Of a DNA stretch of 64,000 nt, positions 34,068 through 45,349 are shown one piece after another. Both the position numbers and the translations under genes were made by a program. The first letter of the stretch is position 1. The number at the start of each line of letters is the position of its first letter. Source of the stretch: Strobilurus pachycystidiatus (Eukaryota; Basidiomycota; Agaricomycetes; Agaricales; Physalacriaceae); the NCBI GenBank assembly GCA_019915135.1, contig JAHLMK010000018.1, positions 868,001-932,000 on the forward strand, written 5' to 3'. The notes below the pieces were generated by a model. It made no database searches. It had not been told where the DNA came from and saw only the letters and a list, made by a program, of their open reading frames with translations.

Positions 34068-34969
34068 ATGTCGACGGAATGCTGCATATGTCTCAGTGCC
34101 TATAAAGAGCCTGCATCCATTCCTTGCGGTAATTAATCACTGCTCATGCTTGAACGACCGTCTCATTACTTGCGCATTCGGCGTTTGATACGAACAGGTC
34201 ATATTTTCTGCTTCCCCTGTCTTCAGGCTCATATCGCTCGGACGAGCGAAGATGGCTACAACGCGAAGTGCCCCACTTGCCAGGCGGAGTTTCCCTTTTG
34301 TGCGTAAAGCCTCTACATTGTGTGATTGACCAAGAGCTGAACGTCGAACGCCGAACAGCAATTCCCGACGTACGTCCTTATCTTCCAAACGAACTCTCTT
34401 TTGATCTGCTCTCTTGATAGAAAAATCTGGTCATGAAGCCCCTCCGAAAGCATCTCCACTCTTCCATCCGCAAAGTCTACATCGACCTCGATAGCCAGGA
34501 GATCGACGGACTGAAGGCCGAACTCGCGAAGACCAATGCATCTCTGGCAGAATCAGTGGCCGCTTCAAAGGCGGCTTCTGTAGCGTCTAAGACCCAAGTC
34601 GCCAAGTTGACCGAAGAACTTTCTGCTGAAAGAAAGCAGGTCGCGCAAATGGCGGAGAGGCTGAATTCCCACAAGGACATCATTGCCAAGTACAAGCGCG
34701 ACTTGGTGCCCCCTCAGGTTGTCTCGGTCCAGAGGGAGGATAAAGTTGCTGGACCATCACAAGGTCTTCCGCGGAAGCGCAGCTATGGAGATACAATCCG
34801 TGACTGGAAACTCGACCCCACACCCATAAGCTTTTCTGCCAAACGTGCAAAGCCAAGTCCATACTCGCCATTCGCGTCGAGAACGTGTGACGTGCTCACT
34901 GGTACAAGACGTCGGCAGGTTCCTTCCCGCACCACGACAGTCCATCCGTTCGACTTGTCGAGTGACTGA
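34068..34969 (+). CDS. RING-finger/coiled-coil protein, copy 4
   Basis: Four exons: 34068-34128, 34198-34299, microexon 34359-34369, 34421-34969; 240 residues. The finger reads CCICLSAY, SIPC|GHIFCFPC, CPTC. The microexon encodes most of SIPD. After KNLVMKPLRKHLHSSIRK comes a coiled coil of about 60 residues (IDGLKAELAKTNASLAESVA onwards). The end is a basic, Ser/Thr-rich tail. Exon 1 has the same length (61 nt) as in copies 1 and 2. Its nearest relative in the window is copy 1, pointing to a relatively recent duplication between the two sites. Confidence 0.87.
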
Positions 34970-35577
34970 AATGCTCGGTGACTAAAACGTCAGCATACAC
35001 ATTCGCCACCGAGTACTTGCAATCGAGGATCAAAGAAATAGCGGTATACACAGTGCGCAAGTATTGCTACAGTGGGCCTCGTGTATTACAACTTGCAGAT
35101 ATGACAGTGAAGATTTGCTGCACATGCGAAGGAACCTTCCCTGAAGACATGAGTTGGTCGACTAGGGGAAGAAAATGATTTCAAACAGATGTACTGCAAC
35201 CCGTACCATTGCCTGGAGATAGAAATATATTATTCTAGGAGTTAGATCGTGCAGAATGAGCGTCACTTCAAAGTATGACTGTCAGTGTGAGAAGCAGATG
35301 ACATTGAAAGCAAAGCGCGAAGATGCACTAGGGCACACCGGACCGATTATCATTTCGAGTCAGGTCCACTCTACAGTCCCACAGGTCATATATCCATTGG
35401 AACCAGTTTTCGCCTCATGTCGGCCTCATGGGAGGAATCAGAAAACAGTACGCATGTTTGGGTCTGACTCCGCGTAGCGGTCAGTCATTAGTTTAAAAGA
35501 CGCCGTGCATGAAAGGATCTTCGCTTCCCTTCCTCCTCAAGTCTTCTTTGACCCTCTGCCTCCTCCTCGCCTCTTCA
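34970..35577. other. Intergenic between RING copies 4 and 5 (608 bp)
   Basis: No further RING relic was recognised here. Immediately before copy 5, an in-frame upstream ATG at 35509 would add a hydrophobic leader (see the rejected list). Confidence 0.5.
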
Positions 35578-36475
35578 ATGGCTACTACAACTCGGACAAC
35601 ACCATCCACAGAGTGCGCCATTTGCGTGTCTCCGTACAAAGACGCGGTTTCCATCCCTTGTGGTAAGCCTTTGAGCTTTACATCTCGTCGCCTTGATGAA
35701 TGACGAGGAAACGATTATAGGCCACATCTTCTGTCTCCCATGCCTGCAAACATACATCGCCCAATCTTGTAAGAACATGAGCGCGGTTTGCCCGACGTGC
35801 CGTGTAGGATTCCCTTGTGGTGCGTTTTCTTTCATGGTGTTTTGATGCATCATCGCCCTGATATTCCTTTCATGTCTACAGTAACGCCCGATGTGAGTCC
35901 TGATGTTCGCGCAGTCCTACCACCACTAATCGGTTGTAATCCAGCCCCACCTGATCATGAAGAATCTCCAGCAACATATCCACCCGAGCATCCGCAAACT
36001 GTACATTGATATCCGCGTCGACACCTCGGAACTCGCAAAAGCCCAAGCAGCTCTCGGCGCGGCGTCCTCGAAGATCGACATTCTCAACGCAGACATACAG
36101 AAAAGGGAGAAGGAGGCCGCCGACGCCAACAGGAAGATCGAAGAGCTCAAGCGGCTCCTGGGGGAGATGAACGAGCTTCGAACAGCGAAGACAAAGGCTG
36201 AGATGAGCGTGGCGAGTCTGAAAGCACAACTGAAGTCGGAAGCGGCGGGCCCGGGGGACAGCCTGCAGCTGAGGGAGGACGCGGGCGATCAGGACCGAGA
36301 TGCCATATCTTCGCGTCCAATTGTCTTTACGCCCAAGTCGATTTTGAAGCGGCGAAGGGACAATGACGACGAGATCAGTCAAGACGGGAGGTATGTAAGG
36401 AACACATCGATCCGCTCTCGCAGTCCTTCTTGGCGTCTTCGCTCGCCTATCTCCGCGTCGCGTCGCCATCATTGA
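35578..36475 (+). CDS. RING-finger/coiled-coil protein, copy 5
   Basis: Four exons: 35578-35662, 35721-35819, microexon 35882-35892, 35945-36475; 241 residues. The finger is CAICVSPY, SIPC|GHIFCLPC, CPTC. The microexon encodes most of VTPD. The following exon starts PHLIMKNLQQHIHPSIRKLY, the family motif, then a coiled coil (about 95-165, including AQAALGAASSKIDILNADIQ). The end is Arg/Ser-rich (RRRDNDDEISQDGR, then SRSPSWRLRSP). A start at 35578 is chosen because it places the finger as near the N-terminus as in the other copies. Confidence 0.86.
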
Positions 36476-37558
36476 AGTCTTGACGATACAGTCTAGTCGT
36501 GTAAAAGTATGGGTTGACGGAAAAGGAGCATGATGCGCAGTGGCTCAGATGGATGTTTAATAGTTCTGACCATTCGGTGTCGCAGTATTCTGACCATAAA
36601 TACCGCGTTGGAAGTAGTCCAGATCTGCCAAAAATCTTGTGAAGACTCAATACCCAAGACTCAGAGTTTGATATAGGCTCACACAGTCCTGACCCAGCAG
36701 CGGCCCTAAGTGAGAGTCGAAATACCGGAGGCACTTGAACCACCCGGAGACGACAGTGTCTGCGACGCGCCAGGCGGCAAACTGCTTTGCGACTGCGGCC
36801 GGGTTACACGGGTTGAGAGAAGGGCCATGTTAAGCTGTAAGCGCATTGTCTGGATGACTGTCAGCACTGGAGCCATAGATAGATGACAGGGTAAAAGCAC
36901 CAGGTCTAGAATAATTTAAATTTGTTACAGACCTTGACGTCCACGGGCTTGATATTGTCTTGATACTTCGAGGCTACTAAAGACTTTGGTGATCTCGTAG
37001 AAGGCTTTCGGTACTCAGGCGCAATGGGCATCCCAAGCAGCAGTCATCTCGGCGTCATTCAAAAGTAGGTCCTAGAATTGCAATCTGGAGGTCAAAAGCC
37101 CAGACAGCGGCGGCAAAGCGTTGGTTTCTCTCCGGATCGCAATCACTGAGTAAGCCAGACTCTAGACAGCATAGCCCGCAAGCAGGACCGAGTCGTCCGA
37201 CAGAGAGAATTTCCGAAACCTTCGACGCGGATACTGCGGGGAGGTCCGGGGAAAAGGAAGTCGAATGCAGCAGTGTCAAGGCCGTCAACAAGAGACAAAG
37301 AGAGAGGTATCACAAGCGGTCGTCACTCCTTCGACAGAGTGCAATTCGAGTGGTGTGAGCTCAAGAAGCAGCGGATAAGAAGGGCCGCGGTAAATCCGGT
37401 GACTTGATCGCCTGTCAAAGCCTGACACACAGCGCGCTTGCCTTTCAACTTCGACCTCGCCGGCGACGACGACGACGACGACGACGTTTTCACAGCGACT
37501 GGCAACTGCGGACGCTGCACTACCCGATCCTCTGGCGCCCTTACCACCCTCTTAGTGA
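36476..37558. other. Intergenic, about 1.1 kb
   Basis: No gene supported. Near 37465-37485 there is a run of CGA triplets that opens false frames on both strands. Confidence 0.5.
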
Positions 37559-39334
37559 ATGTCTTCGAGCCCCGTCCAACACACTCATTCCTCCAATCTT
37601 TCACTTTCCTTACCAAAACCGTCGTTGTCGCCGTCGCGCTCCAGGCCGTCCTCCAGAGCCTCTATACGCTCCGGCCGCGCACCCAGTCCCGCCCTTTCCC
37701 TCGACGACCCAGGTGAGCGCGGCCAGCTCCCAGCCGAACCGATTGACACCGAATACTAAAAACAGTCGGGCAGTATCTGTCCGCAACCACATATCCACCT
37801 TGAAGCACACCATCAGGCATCAACAAGCCCAGGTGCACGACCTTGAGAACGTCATTCTCCGCGGGCCAAGGCCGTACGCAGATTTACCCCAAGATCCACC
37901 CATGATGGCCGTGCCAACATCGCCCCCGCCGTCATCCTATGCCTCAGCTTCCACCAAGATGTCCCGGCGGTCGAGCTTTGAGGTTCTCCAGGGCATCGCA
38001 GGTCCCGACTCCAATATTCCGCTGCCCCGACGCGTGGACGACGACGGCGGGATACGGGAAGGAATACCTATGTCATTTGGAGTAGGATCCCAAAGCGCTC
38101 TCAATGCTTATAAACGCTCATCAAGCCCGACAAGAACCCTCAGTCGTACGCCATGCCATTTCTTTACGTTTCCTCCAGCCAGGGTCATTGAAACCTCCTT
38201 TCATTAAATAGGTATTCCTGTGGCATCTGTAGGTTCGTGGTTTTCCTTGTCGTCTTTCATTCCCGCCTCGGTATTTTGTTCTATACTGTTATTGAAATGC
38301 ACCTGTGCTCATAGGAAACGCCCGCGCATTAGCGGACGAAGGCCAACCATCAAAATCGCGGGCGAACAACTTGTTGTCCCCCATCGCTGTAGACGGAGAG
38401 GCCTCATCTTCGCAGCTGCCGCCACCGTCTCCCAATACCAACAAACGCCTCAGTCTTACACCAGGAGGAACGACCAAAGTTCTGGCGGATTTACAGACTG
38501 GTGTCGTCAATGCGCGGAACGCGCTGGAGAATACAAAGGCACAGCTCAGACTGTCTCAACGCAGCGTTGCTCAGCTGACTCGGCAGACGGAGGACTTGAA
38601 GGAGGGACGGGAGCGGTTGCGTCTGGAGAACGAAGGGCTCAACAACGTGGTTGCTCGGAAAGAGCGTCTTTTACAGGAGGTGCGTAATTTGTACCCTTTC
38701 CATTCAAATGTCTTTCTCATCGGTTTCAGGTTCTTGAGCGGGCGCGTAAGGCGGAGGCGGAGGCCGCTCAACTCAAAAACCAGCTCAAGTCGGAGACTTC
38801 TACGTCAAAGAAGGCCATACGGGAAATGGAGAGCAGCCTTACAGAGTCGACGGCGTTATCCCAAAAGTCCGAGCGAGAGTACATCACTTTGCGGGACAGC
38901 ATTAAGGGTCTTACAGAGGGGTGGAAGACGGATACGGAGAGGCTCAAGGAAGAGATGCGCAAACGGGAGGATAGAATCAAGGCGGAGGCCGAGACAACTG
39001 CGAAGAAGTACCGGCAGCTGTTGGAAGAGGTGAAGGGTTACGAGAACTTGAAGGAGGATGTTCGCAAGCTACGGGAGGCGGACAAGGAGAAGGCTGACGC
39101 TCTAGAGAAGAGATGGACGGATGAGCTGGAGCAACTGAAGAAGGAAGTGGAGGACAGCGAGAAGCAGGGGCAGGCAGACAGCGCAACAACCAAGTATGGC
39201 TCACTCCATTCCCGAGCATTCACCCCATCTAATACATTTGCAGGCAACTAGCATCGGAGCTTTCGCGGTTAAGACGGTTGATGCAGAATGCTGGTCGCAG
39301 TAGTATTACTCCTCCACCACCCTCACATTCATGA
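37559..39334 (+). CDS. Long coiled-coil protein (possibly She3-like)
   Basis: Six exons: 37559-37712, 37774-38145, a 21-nt exon 38212-38232, 38315-38679, 38730-39193, 39244-39334; 488 residues. The N-terminus is Ser/Pro-rich. VRNHISTLKHTIRHQQAQVH starts the first coil. A disordered Ser/Pro region follows, then almost 200 residues of continuous coiled coil (LADLQTGVVNARNALENTKA to LKKEVEDSEKQGQ), ending PPPPSHS. I recall similar basidiomycete proteins labelled SWI5-dependent HO expression protein 3 (She3), an mRNA-transport adaptor. That assignment is tentative. What is certain is the coiled coil. Confidence 0.75.
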
Positions 39335-39940
39335 CGGATTTACCTTCATTGTGTACAGCGGATTCACAGTTTTGGTGGACATTGTTTTTTATCACATACT
39401 ACACACCATCCATACATACCCAAGCTCCGGCTATCTTGCATACCACCATCATTCGCTAATGACATGTAATTTCCCTTTGCTCGAAGCAGGTCTGTTGTCG
39501 ATTCTGGATTGGGTCATGTGGCCATCACGCGATGGATAGCGCCTCATTTGACTCATGCTCGTGAGCGCTGGGGTGAGTAGTATGAGATCTTGAGGACAGG
39601 AAGTGCGCCACACCGCCAATGATCTAATCTTATCATATCTTGATCCATTCAAGGCGACTTTGATCGACCCCTGAGTGCGCATCTTGGCTTCCTCCTTTGA
39701 CTTCCAAACGCAGCCAACGTCAACCGTTCGACCCCAGTGGCCTTGTCTGATGTCTATTGATGGCTGCTTTCAGCTCTTGTCTGACTTTCCTTGTCTAATG
39801 TCTTTGTTCGACCATTCTTGTACAATCAGATGACAATCTGCAGGCCATAGCGCAATGGACCTCTGAACAATGCTGCTTGCTTTTTAACGGCGGCGCGATG
39901 GGCTATATCGTGCCACTCGCGCACTTGCTACCCACCAACG
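39335..39940. other. Intergenic, about 600 bp
   Basis: Contains the upstream region of the next gene. A repeated phrase (CTTGTCTGATGTCT / CCTTGTCTAATGTCT near 39745 and 39790) is the only structure noticed. Confidence 0.5.
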
Positions 39941-40850
39941 ATGTCCAGACACCCCGACACCGAGAGAGAAGCTGCAGACAAGGTTCTCATCGCTAAGCTG
40001 GAGGCCAGACTTCGAGAGATGGGACAAGACCTGAACACGCCATCGCTCACTTCGGATGATTCCATGGACTGTGATAGTGATAGCAGCAGTGGTAAGCAAT
40101 AGACGCGTACGCAGCAGGCCGTTTCTCTGACTTTTCTTAGAACTGGATTCTGACGACGACGACGACGACGACTCGAACTCGGATCCCTCACAGCCACTGT
40201 CTGAAGAGTCTGAACCCATGGCTGTCGAGGACGAGGACGACGAGGACCCATCTCTGGCCGAATTTCAGAAGATCACACGTCCTGGTCTGGCTCGACTTAG
40301 GCGCCCGCTGCATCCCGATATTGCAAAGATCGCCCCGACATGGGTGAGGATGCACGAAGTCATGGACATTGTCCAGGATAAAGATCTCGACACCGCAAGA
40401 GAGTATATTGTGGCAGTGATTGGAAGCGCGTACAGGGTGCGTAATATAAACTATGACCATGGCCAGTTCCTTGAAACGTCAATGCTAATCATGGGCGTTA
40501 GGAGGAGAACCGCCGACGCGGTGATGGAAAGTACAGGATTCTACCCTTCCAGGATGGGCTTCAGCCGAATGATCCTGCTGTGCGTGTTCACTGTTCCTCC
40601 AGTGCGGTCGAACTGCTGACTTTGACTATGTGCTTCGCAGCATGGGATGCCGCTACTGTGGTACATGGACGATATTAGCAAGCTTAGCGGGGAGCAGTTA
40701 TCCGCGTATTGTCGGGGGTACGATCTCACGCCCGTGCCTCGCCGCCTCGCAGACCGGAGGATGTGGATACAGCAATGGATTGGCTGTGAGGCGACCATGC
40801 GATGCTCGCCCTCGGCTGAGCTGGGGGCGTACGTGCCTCACCGAGAATGA
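39941..40850 (+). CDS. Hypothetical protein with acidic N-terminal part
   Basis: Family not recognised. Four exons: 39941-40091, 40141-40436, 40502-40579, 40641-40850; 244 residues. A short helix (ADKVLIAKLEARLREMGQDL) leads into a strongly acidic stretch with seven Asp in a row (about residues 55-90). The central part (ARLRRPLHPDIAKIAPTWVR, ARIYI-like text TAREYIVAVIGSAYR) and the C-terminus (WYMDDISKLSGEQLSAYCRG, WIQQWIGC) look folded and helical. The multi-intron structure with one surviving frame supports a real gene. Confidence 0.65.
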
Positions 40851-41265
40851 TATGTAGTCGTGGACCCACTCTGTATTTCGCATGTGTAATTGATCAGTTA
40901 TCGAAGATGAGCCTCGTGTGTACAATGTCCTTCCTCCGAAAGACCGAGTTTCTGGTGTCGTAATCCCGTCATGGCTAGAACTGTTGGTCTCCGAGTTCTT
41001 GTGATACCTCCGTGAGAGTGGATGGATTCCCAGGCATGAAAATTTCACTGGAGAGAAATGGAGAGGTTGTGGGCACGAAGAGGACTGAAATGAAGCGAAG
41101 AGATGCAGAGGCCTGTGTGGCGGCGGCTGAAGCTGAATGATGGAAATCAAAGGGTGTGATCGCGGCTGTGCCGTGTGTCGGCAGCAGGAGAAGCCATCAT
41201 TATGTAGTCCTGACCGCGACCTTGGCTGTTCCTCTGGCTGTCCCACCGCTTCGTTGGCGTATGTG
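40851..41265. other. Intergenic, 415 bp
   Basis: Lies between two same-strand genes and contains the promoter of the receptor-like gene. Nothing recognisable. Confidence 0.5.
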
Positions 41266-43596
41266 ATGCTCGTGCGACCGCTTCTCCCCCTGGGCCTGCT
41301 TGGCATGCTCGCCCACCACCTCGTCGCTGCCGCGGTGCGTGCTAGTTATCCGGCGCCCATACAGCCGTCTAACCCGACCTTGCCTCAGCAGAGCCAGGAC
41401 AACAGTACCGGGGTGCGCTGTGCCTCTTTCCCGCCATGATCGCAGCGGATTTTGATCGTGTCCTCCAGCTCGACAGCCTGGTCAACGTGGATGGCAAGAC
41501 TCCGTGCGACCTGACCGACGAGCTCCAGGAATGCCCGGCGTCGCGAAGGGCGCGAGGTGAATCGCCCATACCCGCCGATGTCGGGCTGTCTACTGAGAAT
41601 GCCGCTATTGCAGCGCTGGTGTCGCGGTATCCGAATCGATTGCAAGCCCGTGTACAGCCTCTGCAGCAGAGAAACAATCCGGATCCATCGAGTTGTACAT
41701 GGTGCGTGGTCGAGCAAATGCCCACAGCGTCGCCGCCCTAACGCTGTGACAGCACAAATGTCTACTTCAACGTCTGGAGTGCCTGTCTGATATCCGAAAG
41801 CAAGAGCGCTGTCTCCGCCGATCAGTGGTCCGATGAATGCCATGCTGCCGGGTTGCAGATTACTTCCGCCCAGTTTGCGGGATACAATATTCCAGCTTGG
41901 GCCTACATGCCCATGCCCACCGGAAACACAACTTTCGATGTCAAAACCGCCATCAGCAGTGGGTATCACAGGCGACCACACTCTAGTCCCCGTCTATTGA
42001 TCCAACGCTCAACAGAAGCAGACTCTAACAGCACCAGCGGCGGCTGGGACAAGTATCAGATCGTCACCGTCGTGGCCATTATATGCTCCCTCCTTGGTGT
42101 TGTCGCCATCTTCATCTTCCTCTACCGCTGGAGACGAATCTGGATCCGTCAGCATGGCCTGACGGCTACCACAAGCAAATGGAAACTCCCTCGCATGCCA
42201 AGTGGTACTCCGTTTTTCTCGCGAAATTCGCGGAGGAAGATTCAGGCCAGCGACGATGACGACTTTGTCATTGACCGGGATGTCGAGGAACTCGATGCAG
42301 ACTACCAGTTTGTTGGATCAGTCAACTCTACCCGCTCTCGCAGTGGTCATATCCGCCTTCCCTCCTCTCCTTCACCGTACGCGAAACCGCCTTCCAAGCC
42401 TTCTGTACTCCAGTCTGTGGTACCAATCATGCAGGGACTAGTGCGCAAAGTCCCCCGTCCTTGGGCCAAGCGGCCAGTGCCGGTCAAGGCGTTAAGTGCG
42501 GACACAATTTTTGACATTGACGGTGGCAATCAGCGGCACAGAAGCGACTCCACGCTGCAGAACTATCGGAACCCTTACAAAACCAACTATGCACCCGTTG
42601 TCTCCACCTCAAATCGTTCACGGTCAGAGCCGGTCATCGAGGAAGAGTTGCAGAGTGACACTGATTCGGAATATGAACCAGTCCGACCCGTTTCTTACGG
42701 TGCTGGAAACGAGACTGACCGACTCATCAACAACGTCTATCCATCCCGAAATTCCATGGCCGACGTGATGCTCATTTCCCGCTCTGGAAACGACTTCACA
42801 ATGGAATCTGGAGATACAAATTCGGTGCCTCCCCTGCCAGTGCCCCAGCCCGAAGCGCTTCAACCACCTAATCATAACCCTCCAACTGTAAGCCTAATTC
42901 CAGACTTCTGGCATCTGGTCCTGACCATTCATCCTGTAGCGTCCTCGTGCCCCGCCGGCACCTCAATATCCGGCGCCATTACCTCCTTCTCCTTCGCATG
43001 GTACAACACGATTACACCAATCATCTGATGACACCATGGGTAGCTACCGTCGACAAATGTCTTCCTCCCCAGGTCGTCAGCGCCAGCGACAACCCTCCGA
43101 TGACAACATGCTAGGACTCTCTGGGATTCACCGTCAATACCAAACCGAAGCATCCAGTAGCAGTAACACCCTGCCCATGGCACCCGCAGCGTCGACGCCG
43201 AATCTTCCCATAGAAACGCCCTCGCCTCTCTACACACGTCGGCCGTCCACAGAGGCTTTCCGCAACCAGCCCAGTACCTCGACATTCCGCGTTCCTCAGC
43301 CTACGTACGCGACCGAGCGCGTGTCGGGGTATAGCACTGACTTGGATATTCCTATCATCTCTTCGCCGCCGTACAACCCCTCGCCTCTCCAAGACGAACG
43401 CATCCTCGCTCCGCCTGGGGGTGGTCGCTTTACTCCCCCGACTCTCCTGACATCGCCACCGCATCAATCTCCGCGGCGGCACTCGCGGAACGTGTCAAGA
43501 GAGGTTAGTCCTGGACGGACTGATCCGCGGATGCTTTTCTCTGGGGCGGTGCGGGCGGCTGGGTACATGCGCTCTCCATCTCAAACAAGGACTTGA
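41266..43596 (+). CDS. Single-pass membrane protein with Cys-rich outer domain
   Basis: Type I membrane protein of a kind common in mushroom fungi; ligand and role unknown. It starts with a signal peptide (MLVRPLLPLGLLGMLAHHLV). The outer domain has spaced cysteines: TPCDLTDELQEC, then SSCTC joined over an intron (about 41705-41755) to TNVYFNVWSACL, and DQWSDECHAAG, followed by NTT and NST sequons. The membrane helix is IVTVVAIICSLLGVVAIFIF (near 42060-42120), then a basic stop-transfer YRWRRIWIR. The long inner part is Ser/Pro-rich and disordered. An intron at 42886-42938 (gtaagc...ctgtag) joins two open frames. The first intron (from about 41335) and one near 41555-41610 are not resolved to the base. 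Confidence 0.8.
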
Positions 43597-44218
43597 CGAT
43601 GTATTACGGTCTTGTATGTATGTTTAAGTGTAACTTATCCCTTTCGACTTTGGTTTTGGTTTATATCTACTTACCCACGTAGGATTTGACTCTTTCTTGG
43701 TTTGCTTTCCGCTATCACGTCTTGAATGTATTTCTTAGTTGATGCTTTGTATGTCGCACGGACTTTGACGAGTAAATGGCTATGAAGACCTGCGTCGCTG
43801 TTTCTGTTTCTCCCGTTGACGGTTTCGCGGAGGCGACCTGTCTCATCTGACCGCTCCGCATTGTCCGCTTCGATGGCTGTTTTGACTTCTTGTATTGGAC
43901 AATGACATGTGCCACTACATACAGTGTGGCCCAAGACTTTTGTCCGAGCAACTGGCCGACAGGGTAAACCAAGTGCATGCAACTTCAAGAAGGACACTGT
44001 TGGACGTGATATTGTCTTCGTACCGGACGAAATGCACACGATGTTTGGGTTCGAAATACCGGTTAAGAAGGAGGCAAGGGGCGCCGTCGCGAGCGTGACC
44101 GCCAGTCCCGCGAAAGGCCTTTATTCGTTCAGCCCCGCGTGTAAGTATGGGTCTTTGTTTCGTACACCGAAACGGCAAATACCCTTACTGTGAGATCCCC
44201 TTTCCAGGTTACTTCGGC
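43597..44218. other. Intergenic with a doubtful short ORF
   Basis: The plus-strand frame at about 43909-44193 reads GRDIVFVPDEMHTMFGFEIP and ends near a gtaagt donor-like site at 44141. It has protein-like composition but no match I recognise, and no partner exons were found. It could be an exon of a small gene or chance. Confidence 0.3.
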
Positions 44219-44637
44219 TCATGAAGATACCAACGAGGTTGAACCTGTATATCCAACAACTCCTGCAACTCTCTGCAACTCTTCGATCTTCTTCCGGGAC
44301 GGTAGCTCATCCCGTTCAGGAGAGAAGTCATCTCCCAGCCTAATGCGCGCTCCTTGGACCTTCGGGTTCAAACTGGACGCGACAGATGAGTGTACTCTGC
44401 GGCCCTGCCCGTTTCCATACACGTCGTGCCATGAGCTTCAGTACCCGCACAACGCCATGGTATCCGAGTCTGCCAGTCTCCGCTAGAACGCGTTAATCGC
44501 GTGTTGCGGAAGTGAGGGGAGCGGTGAACTTGGCCACCAGGGGGTGAGGGCGCTCGACGTGTGAAGTGGAACGCGAAGATCTTGTTTGGTTGCCTTTCGT
44601 GAAGGATGGCACGATCTGTTCGGCGCTTGCGGACCAT
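44219..44637 (-). pseudogene. Frameshifted duplicate of the 44.9-45.3 kb gene
   Basis: It starts like the neighbour: MVRKRRTDRAILHERQPNKI against MVRKRRTNRAIRHERQPNKI. Homology then continues in other frames: ERPHPLVAKF matches DRPHPLLVYL, YHGVVRVLKLMARRVW matches YMGIVSILAAKAQRIW, and IRLGDDFSPERDELPSRK matches IKLGDNFSTERKDLPSAE. A deletion near codon 27, in-frame stops and at least two frame changes break it. It lies on the same strand, about 300 bp from the intact copy, so it is a tandem duplicate that decayed. Confidence 0.75.
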
Positions 44638-44938
44638 GATGGGTAGGGGTGGGATTTTTTATCTGAGCGGCGCGTCAAAATTGAAGAAACAAGCGCATGT
44701 TGCCACTCACCGTTTCCTGTAGTACTAGTAGTCGCGGTAAGGGACTAAGGCTGTCAGTTGTCTCAATCAACGGGCCTGAGGTGGACTTGAAAGGTTCATA
44801 CAATCTCTGTGGCGACCTCTCTTTGTCCACCAACATGATCAATCAGAATTCGCTCTGTCTAGACTTCAAGCTAGCTTCAAAAATCAGAATGCCCATATTA
44901 CTGTACAAATTTACTTCGGACAACATGCTAATATCCGC

Positions 44939-45349
44939 TCATGGCTCATGAAGATACCATTCCGGCTCAGTCCGAATCTCCAACAAGTCCTGCAGTTGTT
45001 TGATGACCTCCGCCGACGGCAAGTCCTTTCGTTCAGTGGAAAAGTTGTCCCCTAGCTTGATACAGCCCCCTTCGCTTCCAAACTGATCTGCCAAGACTGT
45101 GTACTCGGCACTGCTCCAGATGCGCTGTGCTTTGGCCGCTAGTATGCTCACGATGCCCATGTACGACACAAATTCGTCAAGTTCGCGCTCTTCCTGTGAC
45201 TCGAAAGATTTCGGGGTCGTACCCTCGAGATACACGAGCAAAGGATGAGGTCGGTCCATGATCTCTTCCGCCGTGAGATGGAACGCGAAGATCTTGTTGG
45301 GCTGCCTTTCGTGGCGAATGGCGCGGTTTGTTCGACGTTTGCGGACCAT
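44939..45349 (-). CDS. Small hypothetical protein, 136 residues (intact copy)
   Basis: Single-exon frame starting MVRKRRTNRAIRHERQPNKI, very basic at the start, then a helix-rich acidic part (EERELDEFVSYMGIVSILAA) and an end LQDLLEIRTEPEWYL. No domain is recognised. Support for a real gene comes from the diverged duplicate next door: conserved blocks run the full length. There is no signal peptide or membrane segment. The duplicate tells us the sequence was once in two copies but not what it does. Confidence 0.55.
   Translation of the reverse strand: MVRKRRTNRAIRHERQPNKIFAFHLTAEEIMDRPHPLLVYLEGTTPKSFESQEERELDEFVSYMGIVSILAAKAQRIWSSAEYTVLADQFGSEGGCIKLGDNFSTERKDLPSAEVIKQLQDLLEIRTEPEWYLHEP

Noticed and set aside
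35509..35577. In-frame upstream ATG of RING copy 5 giving a signal-peptide-like leader (LPFLLKSSLTLCLLLASS)
   Set aside because: The other copies start just before the RING finger. A secreted RING finger would make little sense, so this is taken as 5' UTR, though it is worth checking by 5' RACE.
35876..36472. 198-residue minus-strand frame over RING copy 5
   Set aside because: Antisense shadow of the coiled-coil exon.
37404..38207. 267-residue plus-strand frame at the start of the coiled-coil gene
   Set aside because: Its first half reads a CGA-triplet repeat in another frame. Only its second part coincides with the true exon 2.
41385..41981. 198-residue minus-strand frame
   Set aside because: Overlaps the coding exons of the Cys-rich membrane protein, which has signal peptide, cysteine pattern and membrane helix in its favour.
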